A stretch of DNA of 64,000 nucleotides from Methylobacterium sp. (GCF_019745455.1 NZ_JAIETD010000024.1:62001-126000), one strand, 5' to 3'; positions 19,132 to 27,926 are shown, counted from the first letter of the stretch. Program-made: numbers and translations. Notes: generated by a model not told the origin, from the letters alone.

Positions 19132-21258
19132 ATGCCCGATCTCCTCCTCGAACTGCGCTCCGAAGAGATTCCCGCCCGCATGCAGCGGCGCGCGGCCGAC
19201 GACCTCAGGAAGCTCGTCACCGACGCCCTGGTCGAGCGCGGCTTCCTCTACGAGGGCGCCAAGGCCTTCGCGACGCCGCGGCGCCTTGCGCTCCACATCG
19301 CCGGGCTGCCAGCCCGCGGCCAGGACGTGCGCGAGGAGCGCAAGGGCCCGCGCGTCGGCGCGCCGGAGGGGGCCGTTCAGGGCTTCCTCAAGAGCGCCGG
19401 GCTCAACAGCCTCGACGAGGCGACGATCGTCACCGACCCGAAGAAGGGCGAGTTCTACGTCGCCGTCATCGAGCGGCCCGGCCTTCCGACCCTCGACGTC
19501 CTCGCCGAGATCCTGCCGCAGATCATCCGGTCCTTTCCCTGGCCGAAATCGATGCGCTGGGGCGCAGCCTCTGCGAAATCCGGTTCTCTGCGCTGGGTGC
19601 GCCCGCTGCAATCCATCGTCGCCACCTTCGGGCCCGAGACCGAGACGCCCGACGTGGTGCCCTTCTCCATCGACGGGATCGAGGCCGGCACCACGACCTA
19701 CGGCCACCGCTTCCTCTCGCCCGGCCCGATCGAGGTGCGCCGCTTCGACGATTACGTCCAGGCGCTGGAGCGCGCCCACGTCGTCCTCGACACGGATCGG
19801 CGCAAGGACATCATCCTGCACGATGCCCGCGACCTCGCCTTCGCCCGCGGCCTCGACCTCGTCGAGGACGAAGGCCTGCTGGAGGAGGTCGCCGGGCTGG
19901 TGGAATGGCCGGTCGTGCTGCTCGGCACCTTCGACGAGGCCTTCCTCGAAATTCCCGCGGAGGCGGTGCGGGCGACGATCCGCGCCAACCAGAAATGCTT
20001 CGTGCTGCGCAAGAGCGGCAGCGAGGAGCTCGCCCCCGCCTTCATACTGACCTCGAACCTCGTCGCCAGCGACGGCGGCCTCGCCATCACAGCGGGCAAC
20101 GAGCGGGTGGTGCGCGCCCGGCTCTCGGATGCGCGCTTCTTCTTCGAGACCGACAAGGCGGTGAAGCTCGAGGACCGGCTGCCGAAGCTCGACAGCATCG
20201 TGTTCCACGAGAAGCTCGGGACGCAGGGCGAGCGGGTAAAAGGCCTTGTGTCCCTGGCGCGAAACGTGGCTTCGCACATCGGCGCCGACCTTGGTCTCGT
20301 TGAAATCGCAACGCGACTTGCAAAGGCCGACCTCGTCACTGAGATGGTCGGTGAATTTCCTGAGCTTCAGGGATTCATGGGGCGGTGTTACGCCGAACTG
20401 CAGGGCGAAGATCCTAGTGTCTCGGCTGCCATCGAGGAGCACTACAAGCCTGTTGGTCCTAGCGATCGCGTGCCGATCGACTTGGTCTCGGTGGCCGTGG
20501 CCCTGGCCGACAAAATTGATACGTTGGTGGGGTTCTGGGCCATCGATGAGAAGCCAACCGGGAGTAAAGACCCCTATGCTCTGCGTCGAGCCGCGTTAGG
20601 TGTCACGCGGATCATTGTAGAGCGGCAGCTTTCCTTGAAACTCCGATCGGTGCTGGAGGACGCCGATTTCTTTTTAAGTGAAGAGCGCGTCGCCGCGCCG
20701 GCGCGGGAGGAGAACGAGTATCTTTCAGACCTCCTGTCCTTCTTCGCTGACCGTCTCAAAGTCTACCTCCGCGACCAAGGCGCCCGTCACGACCTGATCG
20801 ATGCCGTCTTCGCGCTGCCCGGTCAGGATGACCTCCTCATGGTCGTCCGGCGCGTCGAAGCGCTCGGTCAGTTCCTCGACACCGAGGACGGCAAGAACCT
20901 GCTAGCCGGCTACAAGCGCGCAGCCAACATCCTCAGGATCGAGGAGAAGAAGGACGGCCGCAGCTACGAGGCCGAGCCAGACCGGGCGCTGATCGCGCAA
21001 TCCGGCGAGCCGGAGGAGCGGGCCCTCTCGGAAGCCCTGGTGACGGCCCGCGAGGCTGCGTCCGCCGCAGTGGCAGCCGAGGATTTTTCCGGCGCGATGC
21101 GTGCGCTCTCGACCCTTCGAGTGCCGGTCGATGCTTTCTTCGAGAAAGTGACGGTCAATTCCGACGACCCGCGCCTTCGCGAGAACCGCCTCTATCTCCT
21201 CAACGCGTTGCGCGCCGCCACCCGCGAGGTCGCGGATTTCTCGAAGATCGAGGGCTGA
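19132..21258 (+). CDS. glyS: Glycine-tRNA ligase beta subunit
   Basis: 708 aa tRNA-binding subunit, with the N-terminus [17 protein letters not shown] typical of GlyS. Conserved blocks include [34 protein letters not shown] (here [11 protein letters not shown]) and a C-terminal anticodon-binding domain with [11 protein letters not shown] start at MPDLLLEL; an ATG seven codons upstream is in frame. The stretch from about 20270 to 20640 uses A/T third positions far more often than the flanks (see findings), although the reading frame and conserved residues stay intact. Confidence 0.97.
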   Translation: MPDLLLELRSEEIPARMQRRAADDLRKLVTDALVERGFLYEGAKAFATPRRLALHIAGLPARGQDVREERKGPRVGAPEGAVQGFLKSAGLNSLDEATIVTDPKKGEFYVAVIERPGLPTLDVLAEILPQIIRSFPWPKSMRWGAASAKSGSLRWVRPLQSIVATFGPETETPDVVPFSIDGIEAGTTTYGHRFLSPGPIEVRRFDDYVQALERAHVVLDTDRRKDIILHDARDLAFARGLDLVEDEGLLEEVAGLVEWPVVLLGTFDEAFLEIPAEAVRATIRANQKCFVLRKSGSEELAPAFILTSNLVASDGGLAITAGNERVVRARLSDARFFFETDKAVKLEDRLPKLDSIVFHEKLGTQGERVKGLVSLARNVASHIGADLGLVEIATRLAKADLVTEMVGEFPELQGFMGRCYAELQGEDPSVSAAIEEHYKPVGPSDRVPIDLVSVAVALADKIDTLVGFWAIDEKPTGSKDPYALRRAALGVTRIIVERQLSLKLRSVLEDADFFLSEERVAAPAREENEYLSDLLSFFADRLKVYLRDQGARHDLIDAVFALPGQDDLLMVVRRVEALGQFLDTEDGKNLLAGYKRAANILRIEEKKDGRSYEAEPDRALIAQSGEPEERALSEALVTAREAASAAVAAEDFSGAMRALSTLRVPVDAFFEKVTVNSDDPRLRENRLYLLNALRAATREVADFSKIEG

Positions 21259-21265
21259 GGCACGT

Positions 21266-21287
21266 CCCCTCCCCTTGTGGGGAGGGG
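21266..21287. repeat. GGGGAGGGG hairpin after glyS
   Basis: Perfect 9-bp inverted repeat CCCCTCCCC (21266-21274) and GGGGAGGGG (21279-21287) with loop TTGT, eight bases after the glyS stop. The G-rich downstream flank resembles other intergenic hairpins in this window (21763-21779, 32214-32230). It may act as a terminator or be a dispersed repeat. The rest of the 248-bp gap to the next gene holds nothing else I recognise. Confidence 0.5.
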
Positions 21288-21506
21288 CGGGGGTGAGTGG
21301 TTCCGCTGGGCTCCGCAACGGGTCACCCAATGACCCTACCTCCAGCTCCTTCCCATAAGGGCGAGGAAAGCGGCACGACAACCGTAGCGCTCTAACAGTA
21401 CATTTCGCGGAACGACTCCAAGTAGAATTCGGCAAATCATCCAGGACCAACCGGAACGGTACGGCCCCCCTCGCCGTTACGGCGCATCATCCTGATGGAG
21501 AGATGC

Positions 21507-21743
21507 ATGCGTTATTCAATCTTAGCCGTTGCCGTGCTGGCCCTCTCGGGCGTCTCCGCCGCCCAGGCTCAGACCACCGTCATCGAACGTGGCGGTCCCG
21601 ACCGCGTCGTCGTCGATCGTCCGGCCTCCGAGTCCAGGACCGTCGAGCGCCGCGAGACCAGCGATGGCTGCCGCACCAAGACGGTGACCAAAGAGAACGA
21701 GCTCGGCGATCGCAAGTCGGTGACCAAGGAAAGCTGCGACTGA
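21507..21743 (+). CDS. Small exported protein, unknown function
   Basis: 78 aa. The ATG is preceded by GGAGAG (21497-21502) and starts a signal peptide, MRYSILAVAVLALSGVSAAQA. The mature part is about 57 residues, highly charged, with two cysteines (DGCRTK and ESCD) and a repeated KSVTKE/KTVTKE element. This resembles short periplasmic proteins common in methylobacteria, but I know no assigned function. Two other ATGs lie just upstream and are less well placed. Confidence 0.65.
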   Translation: MRYSILAVAVLALSGVSAAQAQTTVIERGGPDRVVVDRPASESRTVERRETSDGCRTKTVTKENELGDRKSVTKESCD

Positions 21744-21762
21744 TCCTTGCAGTCCCATCCCT

Positions 21763-21779
21763 CTCCCCTCGTCGGGGAG
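21763..21779. terminator. Hairpin between convergent genes
   Basis: CTCCCC (21763-21768) and GGGGAG (21774-21779) with a five-base loop, extendable on both sides by C/G-rich bases. It lies between two convergent genes and could end transcription from either side; there is no clear T-tract. Confidence 0.4.
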
Positions 21780-21786
21780 GGGGTCT

Positions 21787-22293
21787 CTAGAGCGCCTTTT
21801 CGTAGCGCCAGGCCTCCATCCCGTCCTCGTAGTAATCCTCGATGACGGCGAAGCGCTTATAGCCGTGGCGCTCGTAGAGGCGGATGCCGGCGCCGTTATC
21901 GGCCCGGACTTCGAGCCGCAGCGCCGCGCAGGCATGGATGCGCGCATCCTCCTCCGCCGCTTGCAGCATGATCGTCCCGAGTCCGCGGCCGATTCGTGTC
22001 GGCGAGACCGCAATCGAGGACAGGCGCGAGAACCGGGTGCCGCGACGGCGTTCCAGTGTCGCAGCGGCGACCAAGACCTCGGCCCCTTCCTTTTCGTCAT
22101 CTACCGCCACCAGAACCGACATACTGGCCGACCGGATCGCATGGCGGATCGCACGGCGTTCGGCCTGATCGCTGGCGAAGGCGGCGTGTTCGAGGGCCAC
22201 GAGGGCGTCGAGATCGTCGAGGGTCGCGAGCCGGATCGTCGGTGTGCCTGCGGACTTCTTATGCGACTTTGCAGAGCGGGTGGGCACGGTCAT
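21787..22293 (-). CDS. GNAT family N-acetyltransferase
   Basis: 168 aa from the ATG giving MTVPTRSAKS; an ATG seven codons upstream is also possible. The acetyl-CoA-binding loop (SPTRIGRGLGTIML) is a good R/QxxGxG/A motif, and the C-terminal LYERHGYKRFAVIEDYYEDG is typical of RimI-like and YhbS-like acetyltransferases (parts: LYERHGY, DYYEDG). The substrate is unknown. Upstream begins the long leader of the ornithine decarboxylase gene, transcribed the other way. Confidence 0.82.
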   Translation of the reverse strand: MTVPTRSAKSHKKSAGTPTIRLATLDDLDALVALEHAAFASDQAERRAIRHAIRSASMSVLVAVDDEKEGAEVLVAAATLERRRGTRFSRLSSIAVSPTRIGRGLGTIMLQAAEEDARIHACAALRLEVRADNGAGIRLYERHGYKRFAVIEDYYEDGMEAWRYEKAL

Positions 22294-22549
22294 TGTCCTG
22301 CGCTCTGAGGCCATCCGGCTCGGGCTCGAGTTGCGGGCTTGATGGCGCGTCCGCCGCAACTTGGGAAGGCCTAAAGCCCTTCCGCGGCGTTTCTGCAACA
22401 ACCGCCGGCAACCGCATATTATTTGTGCTGAGCCGGCTGTTTATCCTTGTGGCAGGAACGGCCCGACCGTATATCGCGCTTGCCCAATTTCGCACGTGCC
22501 TGTGGCCGCGTGTCGGTTGGTGGGCATCCGGCCAACTGCCGGACAGCCG

Positions 22550-22964
22550 CCAGGGGTCTTAAAGGATCGATGGTCGATAGGGTGGATTCCCTCCGGCCGG
22601 CATCCAGGTGGCAACACCGGACCCCGACAACAACCGGCAGCCGGAGGCGAAACCGGCGAACCCCACTCTCCATGGGGGACGCAGCTTAAAGCAACGACGA
22701 ACGGGCTTTTTTGGTCTCGTCGGCCCTCCAAAGGCCGGCACCGAAGAGGCTTGTTTCTCTTTGCCCGGCGTGCGGTAGGGAATCCCCTTCCAATCCACGG
22801 CAGCTTCCGGGTGCTCATGCGCCCGCGACGCCCGACGTGTCTCCAAAGCACGACGTGCGTCGCGACGCAGGAACCCCAGACGCCGGACGACTGACGTCGT
22901 CCAGACATTCGACAGCGCGTCCCCGCGAAATGGGGCGCCCGCGAACCTGTGGGTTGTTGACGCC
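22550..22964 (+). ncRNA. speF leader: Probable speF-type leader RNA of the ornithine decarboxylase gene
   Basis: The 670 bases between the divergent GNAT gene and the decarboxylase contain no credible gene but several hairpins on the plus strand. These include GCGACGC/GCGTCGC (22825-22831 with 22857-22863, with an inner CGTG/CACG stem), GGACGAC/GTCGTCC with loop TGAC (22885-22902), and a CCCC/GGGG stem-loop at 22917-22938. CGACGA/TCGTCG arms at 22695-22722 flank a run of six T. A structured 5' leader of several hundred bases upstream of speF is known in alphaproteobacteria (the speF motif). Assignment rests on position, length and structure; ends are approximate. Confidence 0.5.
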
Positions 22965-24131
22965 ATGACCGATCGTATCCGCGACTTCCTGCGCGCCCGT
23001 CGCGACATGGGCCAGGACGAAGGCCCCGTGATGGTGCTCGACCTCGACGTCGTGCGCGACAACTACACCGCCTTCTCCCGCGCTCTGCCGGACACGCGCG
23101 TGTTTTACGCCGTGAAGGCGAACCCTGCTCCTGAGGTGCTGCGTCTGCTCGCCGAGATGGGCTCCTGCTTCGACACCGCCTCGGTGGTCGAGGTCGAGAT
23201 GGCGCTCGCGGCCGGCGCCACCGCCGACCGTGTCTCCTTCGGCAACACGATCAAGAAGGAGCGCTGCATCACGCGCGCGCTCAAGCTCGGCGTGCGCCTC
23301 TTCGCCGTCGATTGCGAGGCCGAGGTCGAGAAGATCGTGCGTGCCGCCGAGGCTGCGGACGTGGATCTCGCCGACGTGCAGGTGTTCTGCCGCATCCTCT
23401 GCGACGGGGCCGGCGCGGAATGGCCGCTCTCGCGCAAGTTCGGCTGCGTGCCGGAAATGGCCGTGGGCGTCCTGGAGCACGCCTACCGCCAGGGTCTCAA
23501 TGCCTACGGCGTGTCGTTCCATGTCGGTTCGCAGCAGGGCAATACCGGCGCATGGGACGGGGCTCTGGGCTCGGCTGCGATGATCTTCCGCGAGTGCGCG
23601 GATCGCGGGATCGCGCTCTCGATGGTCAATCTCGGCGGCGGCTTCCCGACCAAGTACCTCAAGGCGGTGCCGGGCGTGGAGAGCTATGGCGACGCGATCT
23701 TCCGCGCGCTCACCAAGCATTTCGGCAACCAGCTTCCCGAGACCATCATCGAGCCGGGCCGCGGCATGGTCGGCAATGCCGGCATGATCGAGGCCGAGGT
23801 CGTGCTGGTCTCGAAGAAGTCGGATGCCGAGGACGAGATCCGCTGGGTCTATCTCGACATCGGCAAGTTCGGCGGCCTCGCCGAGACCATGGACGAGTCG
23901 ATCCGCTACCGCGTGCGCACCGAGCACGACGAGGATCGCATGAGCCCCTGCGTCCTTGCCGGCCCGACCTGCGATTCCGCCGACGTGCTCTACGAGAAGG
24001 TGCCGTACCCGCTGCCGATCTCGCTCTCCATCGGCGACAAGGTGCTGATCGAGGGTGCCGGGGCCTACACCACCACCTACGCGGCGGTGGCGTTCAACGG
24101 CTTCCCGCCGCTGCAGCAATACGTGATCTGA
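22965..24131 (+). CDS. speF: Ornithine/lysine decarboxylase, fold type III PLP enzyme
   Basis: 388 aa. PLP lysine is K51 in FYAVKANP; SFHVGSQQ and the substrate-binding C336-D-S motif (GPTCDSADVLYEK) are those of eukaryotic-type ornithine decarboxylases, and EPGRGMVG binds the phosphate. It converts ornithine to putrescine, possibly also lysine to cadaverine. Homospermidine synthase is encoded 1.3 kb downstream, so the two would make homospermidine. Expression is probably controlled by the structured leader. The symbol follows alphaproteobacterial usage; this is not the E. coli SpeF fold. Confidence 0.92.
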   Translation: MTDRIRDFLRARRDMGQDEGPVMVLDLDVVRDNYTAFSRALPDTRVFYAVKANPAPEVLRLLAEMGSCFDTASVVEVEMALAAGATADRVSFGNTIKKERCITRALKLGVRLFAVDCEAEVEKIVRAAEAADVDLADVQVFCRILCDGAGAEWPLSRKFGCVPEMAVGVLEHAYRQGLNAYGVSFHVGSQQGNTGAWDGALGSAAMIFRECADRGIALSMVNLGGGFPTKYLKAVPGVESYGDAIFRALTKHFGNQLPETIIEPGRGMVGNAGMIEAEVVLVSKKSDAEDEIRWVYLDIGKFGGLAETMDESIRYRVRTEHDEDRMSPCVLAGPTCDSADVLYEKVPYPLPISLSIGDKVLIEGAGAYTTTYAAVAFNGFPPLQQYVI

Positions 24132-24140
24132 CGGCCCGCT

Positions 24141-24226
24141 CTCCTCCCCCACAGACCTCGGGCTTGCCCGAGATCTGAAGTCCAAATGCCCAAGTCGGGC
24201 AGGCCCGACTTGGGTGTGGGGAGGAG
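24141..24226. repeat. Compound palindromic intergenic element
   Basis: An 86-bp element with outer arms CTCCTCCCCCACA (24141-24153) and TGTGGGGAGGAG (24215-24226), enclosing two inner palindromes: CTCGGGC-TT-GCCCGAG and CCCAAGTCGGGC-AG-GCCCGACTTGGG. It starts 10 bases after the decarboxylase stop. A degenerate partial copy (CTCCCCCAC plus the second palindrome) occurs at about 32319-32351. It looks like a dispersed repeat (REP/MITE-like) or a strong 3' structure. Confidence 0.7.
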
Positions 24227-24329
24227 ATTTCCGGACCTCACCCCTATTCCGCGTCCCGGACGGCCGCCCTGCGAGGGGTCGGTGCGAGGGCTGTTTTCTC
24301 CCGCCTCGAATGCGAGGGAGGCTACGGCC

Positions 24330-24899
24330 GTGATCCAGATCCGTGAAGAGCGCCCACCGGACGTCGCAGCCCGCGAAGGTCTGCTCGACGCCTGTTTCGG
24401 CGAGGCGCGCCGCTTCAAGACGTCCGAGCGCTTGCGGACCGGTCGCCTTCCGGCCGAGGGTCTCGCGATGACGGCCGAGCAGGACGGCCGCGTCGTCGGC
24501 ACCGTGCGCCTGTGGCATGTCGCTGCCGGCGCCCATTGCCCTGCCCTTCTGCTTGGGCCGCTCGCCGTCGATCCCGCGCTACAGGGGCACGGCCTCGGCT
24601 CGACCCTGATGCGGGCTGCCCTGCGCCGCGCCGAGATGCTCGGCCACGCGGCAATCCTGCTGGTAGGCGACGCGCCTTACTATGCGCGGTTCGGGTTCTC
24701 GCCGGAGATCGTGGGCGGGCTGTTCATGCCTGGTCCCTTCGAGCGCGAGCGCTTTCTCGGTCTCGAATTGCGCAAGGGCGCATTGGCCGGCGCACGCGGC
24801 ATCCTGCGGGCCGCAGGCGCCTTGGATCAGGAGGTGCCGGATCAGTTGGTGCCGGCAGCAGCCGAAGCCGGTGCGGCTTCGCGACGACGCGTCGCCTGA
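24330..24899 (+). CDS. GNAT family N-acetyltransferase (YhbS-like)
   Basis: 189 aa from a GTG preceded by GGGAGG (24315-24320) at nine-base spacing. LLLGPLAVDPALQGHGLGSTLM near residue 75-95 carries the acetyl-CoA-binding QGHGLG, and YYARFGFSPE follows, both typical of YhbS-type enzymes. Substrate unknown. It lies between the decarboxylase and homospermidine synthase genes; polyamine acetylation is conceivable but unsupported. The frame is open upstream through the palindromic repeat, which is not coding. Confidence 0.82.
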   Translation: MIQIREERPPDVAAREGLLDACFGEARRFKTSERLRTGRLPAEGLAMTAEQDGRVVGTVRLWHVAAGAHCPALLLGPLAVDPALQGHGLGSTLMRAALRRAEMLGHAAILLVGDAPYYARFGFSPEIVGGLFMPGPFERERFLGLELRKGALAGARGILRAAGALDQEVPDQLVPAAAEAGAASRRRVA

Positions 24900-24917
24900 C
24901 TGAGGGCTCGCCGAGGC

Positions 24918-25094
24918 TCAGACGTTGATGTGATGGTCCGCCTTGGCGGCGAGATCGCAGCGGCGCTGGAAGGCCGCCTCACGATGGCGGCTTACCGCGC
25001 GAAGCAGCGATGCCGCCAGGGTAATGATTCCGGGATCGCGATCGATCGGCTCGTCGGCGGGGGTACCGAGGCCGGGGGTGATGAGAGCGAGCAT
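24918..25094 (-). CDS. Possible 58-aa protein
   Basis: A short open frame of 58 codons: it begins MLALITPGLGTPADEP, has a helical middle (IITLAASLLRAVSRHREAAF) and ends AKADHHINV. The codons have normal high third-position GC, and the amphipathic middle looks protein-like. No strong ribosome binding site is visible upstream. It converges with the acetyltransferase gene. No family recognised; it may be spurious. Confidence 0.45.
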   Translation of the reverse strand: MLALITPGLGTPADEPIDRDPGIITLAASLLRAVSRHREAAFQRRCDLAAKADHHINV

Positions 25095-25410
25095 GACAGG
25101 GGTCCGTGGCGCAGGGAGACGGACGCTTCCTCGAATGGGGTCGCTATTGTTCTGTTGCAGTGCAATATCAAGCCGGGCCGTTGACGCCGCAATGAAGTTC
25201 GGTGGGATGTCGCCCTGCGTTCAGGGCATAGTCTCGTTCAATCTTCGGTAACGGCTGCTGCCGAGCGCATGGCGATCACCAACCTGCCGCGGTTGACCGA
25301 CGGGTCCGCAAACGCCACTGAGCCCGTCGCTTGTTCGTCATTTCCGGCGCCTAAGGCATGCGATCGCCGTGCGACGACCTCGAAGACCAAGAAAGAAGGA
25401 TGATCTGCCC
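25095..25410. promoter_or_regulatory. Upstream region of homospermidine synthase
   Basis: 316 bases without a credible gene. It contains the palindrome TTGCA-G-TGCAA at 25155-25165 in an AT-richer patch (25140-25170) suited to a promoter, divergent between the possible 58-aa gene and homospermidine synthase. AAGGAT lies shortly before the synthase ATG. I see no structured leader like the one before the decarboxylase. Confidence 0.4.
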
Positions 25411-26856
25411 ATGACCGACGCCGCAACCTCCTGGCCCGTGCATGGCCGCATCAGCGGCCCCATCGTGATGATCGGCTTCGGCTCGATCGGCCGCGGCACC
25501 CTTCCGCTGATCGAGCGACATTTCGAGTACGACAAGGCCCGCTTCACCGTCATCGAGCCCTCGGACGCGCATAAGCCGCTCGCCGACAAGCACGGCCTGC
25601 GCTTCGAGCAGGTGGCGCTCACCCGCGAGAACTACCGCGACGTGCTCACCCCGCTCCTCACCGAGGGCGGCGGCCAGGGCTTCTGCGTCAACGTCTCGGT
25701 CGATACCTCGTCGCGCGCGATCATGGAGCTCTGCCGCGAGCTCGGCGCGCTCTACATCGACACCGTCGCCGAGCCATGGCCGGGCTTCTACTTCGACAAG
25801 TCGAAGAGCCAGGGCGACCGCACCAACTATGCGCTTCGCGAGGACATCCTCGATGCGCGCGCGCAGAAGCCCGGCGGCACCACGGCCGTGTCCTGCTGCG
25901 GCGCCAATCCCGGCATGGTCTCCTGGTTCGTCAAACAGGGCCTCCTCAACGTCGCCGCCGATCTCGGCCTGACCACGCCGGAACCGAAGACCCGCGCCGA
26001 ATGGGCGGCTTTGATGCGCGAAGTCGGCGTCAAGGGCATTCACATCGCCGAGCGCGATACCCAGCGCGCCAAGAACCCGAAGCCCCAGGGCGTCTTCGTC
26101 AACACCTGGTCCGTGGAAGGCTTCGTCTCCGAGGGCAACCAGCCGGCCGAGCTCGGCTGGGGTACGCACGAGACGTGGAAGCCGCAGAACGCCCGTGAGC
26201 AAGAGAAGGGCTCGCGCTGCGCGATCTACCTGCTGCAGCCCGGTGCCGACACCCGCGTCCGGTCCTGGACGCCGACCGCGCAGTCGCAGTTCGGTTTCCT
26301 CGTGACCCATAACGAAGCGGTCTCGATCTCGGACTACTACACGGTTCTGGAAGGCGAGCGCGCCGCGTACCGGCCGACCTGCCACTACGCCTACCACCCG
26401 GCGGGCGACGCCGTGCTCTCGCTCCACGAGATGTTCGGCAATGCCGCAATCGTGCAGGAGAAACACCACATCCTCGACGAGACCGAGATCGTCGATGGCA
26501 TCGACGAGCTCGGCGTGCTCCTCTACGGCCACGCCAAGAACGCCTATTGGTTCGGCTCGCAGCTCTCCATCGAGGAGACCCGCCGCATCGCCCCCTACCA
26601 GAACGCCACCGGCCTTCAGGTGACCTCGGCGGTCCTCGCCGGCATGGTCTGGGCGCTGGAGAACCCCGAGGCAGGCATCGTCGAGGCCGACGAGGTCGAT
26701 TTCCGCCGCTGCCTCGAGGTGCAGATGCCGTATCTCGGCCCGGTCGTCGGCGTCTACACCGACTGGACACCGCTCACAGGCCGCCCCGGGCTGTTCCCGG
26801 AGGATATCGACGAGAGCGATCCCTGGCAGTTCCGCAACGTGCTGGTCCACGGCTGA
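25411..26856 (+). CDS. hss: Homospermidine synthase
   Basis: 481 aa NAD-dependent enzyme that joins two putrescines to make homospermidine, the main triamine of many alphaproteobacteria. The Rossmann segment IVMIGFGSIGRGTLPL begins near residue 20, and DTVAEPWPGFYFD, CCGANPGMVSWFVKQG and the long C-terminal domain match the family. The ATG is preceded by AAGGAT; the frame extends 14 codons upstream without similarity. It uses the putrescine made by the decarboxylase encoded at 23-24 kb. Confidence 0.96.
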   Translation: MTDAATSWPVHGRISGPIVMIGFGSIGRGTLPLIERHFEYDKARFTVIEPSDAHKPLADKHGLRFEQVALTRENYRDVLTPLLTEGGGQGFCVNVSVDTSSRAIMELCRELGALYIDTVAEPWPGFYFDKSKSQGDRTNYALREDILDARAQKPGGTTAVSCCGANPGMVSWFVKQGLLNVAADLGLTTPEPKTRAEWAALMREVGVKGIHIAERDTQRAKNPKPQGVFVNTWSVEGFVSEGNQPAELGWGTHETWKPQNAREQEKGSRCAIYLLQPGADTRVRSWTPTAQSQFGFLVTHNEAVSISDYYTVLEGERAAYRPTCHYAYHPAGDAVLSLHEMFGNAAIVQEKHHILDETEIVDGIDELGVLLYGHAKNAYWFGSQLSIEETRRIAPYQNATGLQVTSAVLAGMVWALENPEAGIVEADEVDFRRCLEVQMPYLGPVVGVYTDWTPLTGRPGLFPEDIDESDPWQFRNVLVHG

Positions 26857-26865
26857 ACTCTCTGT

Positions 26866-26900
26866 ACGGGCGGCGCCTACTCTATTGCGGCGCCGCCCGT
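26866..26900 (+). terminator. Long hairpin after homospermidine synthase
   Basis: Perfect 12-bp inverted repeat ACGGGCGGCGCC / GGCGCCGCCCGT with an 11-base loop, starting 10 bases after the stop. There is no T-tract, so it may be a Rho-independent-like or stabilising structure. Confidence 0.5.
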
Positions 26901-26938
26901 GGTGATACGATTTGGCTCCTGATCGGGAGGTCGTTTCC

Positions 26939-27505
26939 ATGAGCGTTGCGGCTCGCCGCGAGACCCGCATGAGCGTCGCCGAGTATCGGTCATGGGTTGC
27001 TGCCCGACCGGACGGTGAGATCTGGGAACTCCTCGACGGCGAACCCGTCCTGATGTCGCCGCCTCGCGAGCGTCATCAGACTATCGTCGCTAACCTCATT
27101 CTTTCGCTTTCCGATCTGACACGGGATAAGGGCTGCCGCGCACTGCCGGGCCTCGCCATCCTCAGCGAGGCAACGGATGATTTCGCGCCCATCCCGGATG
27201 TCGTGGTTCGATGCGGTCCATTCCTGCCGGACGGATACGCCTCCGATCCAATCCTTGTGGCAGAGGTGCTGTCGCCCTCGACCATGACGATCGACCGCGG
27301 ACGCAAGATCGATTTCTACAAGACCGTTGCGTCGCTTCGGCGCTTCCTCATCGTCTACCAGGACGAAGTCCGGATCGAGATGTTCTCGCGTGTCGGTGCG
27401 CAGGAGTGGGAGAGCGTGGTGCTTGGTCTCGACAATGGGATAGACCTGCCCGAACTCGCGGGCGCCGTCGCGGTCCGCGATGTCTATCGCGACGTCATTT
27501 CCTGA
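26939..27505 (+). CDS. Uma2 family (PD-(D/E)XK fold) protein
   Basis: 188 aa. Begins with a variant of the Uma2 N-terminus (MSVAEYRSWVAARPDG, ELLDGEPVLM), then has the nuclease-like triad: Asp in PIPDVVV, Glu in PILVAEVLSPS and Lys in GRKIDFYK. The family (DUF820) is large, often multi-copy in cyanobacteria and found in Methylobacterium, and has no settled role. GGGAGG precedes the ATG. It stands alone between the synthase and the Smr-like gene. Confidence 0.85.
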   Translation: MSVAARRETRMSVAEYRSWVAARPDGEIWELLDGEPVLMSPPRERHQTIVANLILSLSDLTRDKGCRALPGLAILSEATDDFAPIPDVVVRCGPFLPDGYASDPILVAEVLSPSTMTIDRGRKIDFYKTVASLRRFLIVYQDEVRIEMFSRVGAQEWESVVLGLDNGIDLPELAGAVAVRDVYRDVIS

Positions 27506-27530
27506 CCCGACCGCCGCATCAGGTACCCCC

Positions 27531-27872
27531 TTGTCCGATCTCGACCACATCCAAACCGACAATCTGCACGGCTCCCTCGGCGTCACCGACGCCGAATCCG
27601 TCCTCGACCTGCGCGGCGCCAATCGGGCGCGGGCGGAGGCCTCGCTCAAGGAGATGATCGAGCGCAGCCGCTTCGGGAAGGCAAAGACGGTGGCCGTCCG
27701 CCTCGATCCTCCGCCGGAAGGCGGCGGCGAGACGCTGTTCCAGCCCACCGGCCGGCTGCTGCTCGACGCCCGGCGCAAGGGGCTCATCGAGCGGCTGCAT
27801 CCGCTCCCGGCCGGAGACGGGCTCGGCTTCTACATCGCGTTGACCGGCAAACCTCAGCGAGGCGAGGACTAG
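27531..27872 (+). CDS. Small protein with a degenerate Smr-like N-terminus
   Basis: 113 aa from TTG at 27531, preceded by AGGT; an ATG at 27480 in frame overlaps the upstream gene and is an alternative. Residues about 24-50 (SVLDLRGANRARAEASLKEMIERSR) resemble the start of Smr domains (LDLRG-helix-(K/R)), but the usual GKG loop is absent; instead GGGETLFQPTGRLLLDARRKGLI and GDGLGFYIAL follow. It may be a divergent nucleic-acid-binding protein. It is followed, 54 bases later, by the polysaccharide dehydratase gene. Confidence 0.55.
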   Translation: MSDLDHIQTDNLHGSLGVTDAESVLDLRGANRARAEASLKEMIERSRFGKAKTVAVRLDPPPEGGGETLFQPTGRLLLDARRKGLIERLHPLPAGDGLGFYIALTGKPQRGED

Positions 27873-27926
27873 CGCCCCGCGTTGACATCGCACGGGGCGA
27901 CGCCGATACCGCCGGCCGGGCGATCG

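Noticed and set aside
24930..25184. Plus-strand 84-codon frame opposite the 58-codon frame
   Set aside because: Its content looks like a shadow; the opposite strand reads better as protein.
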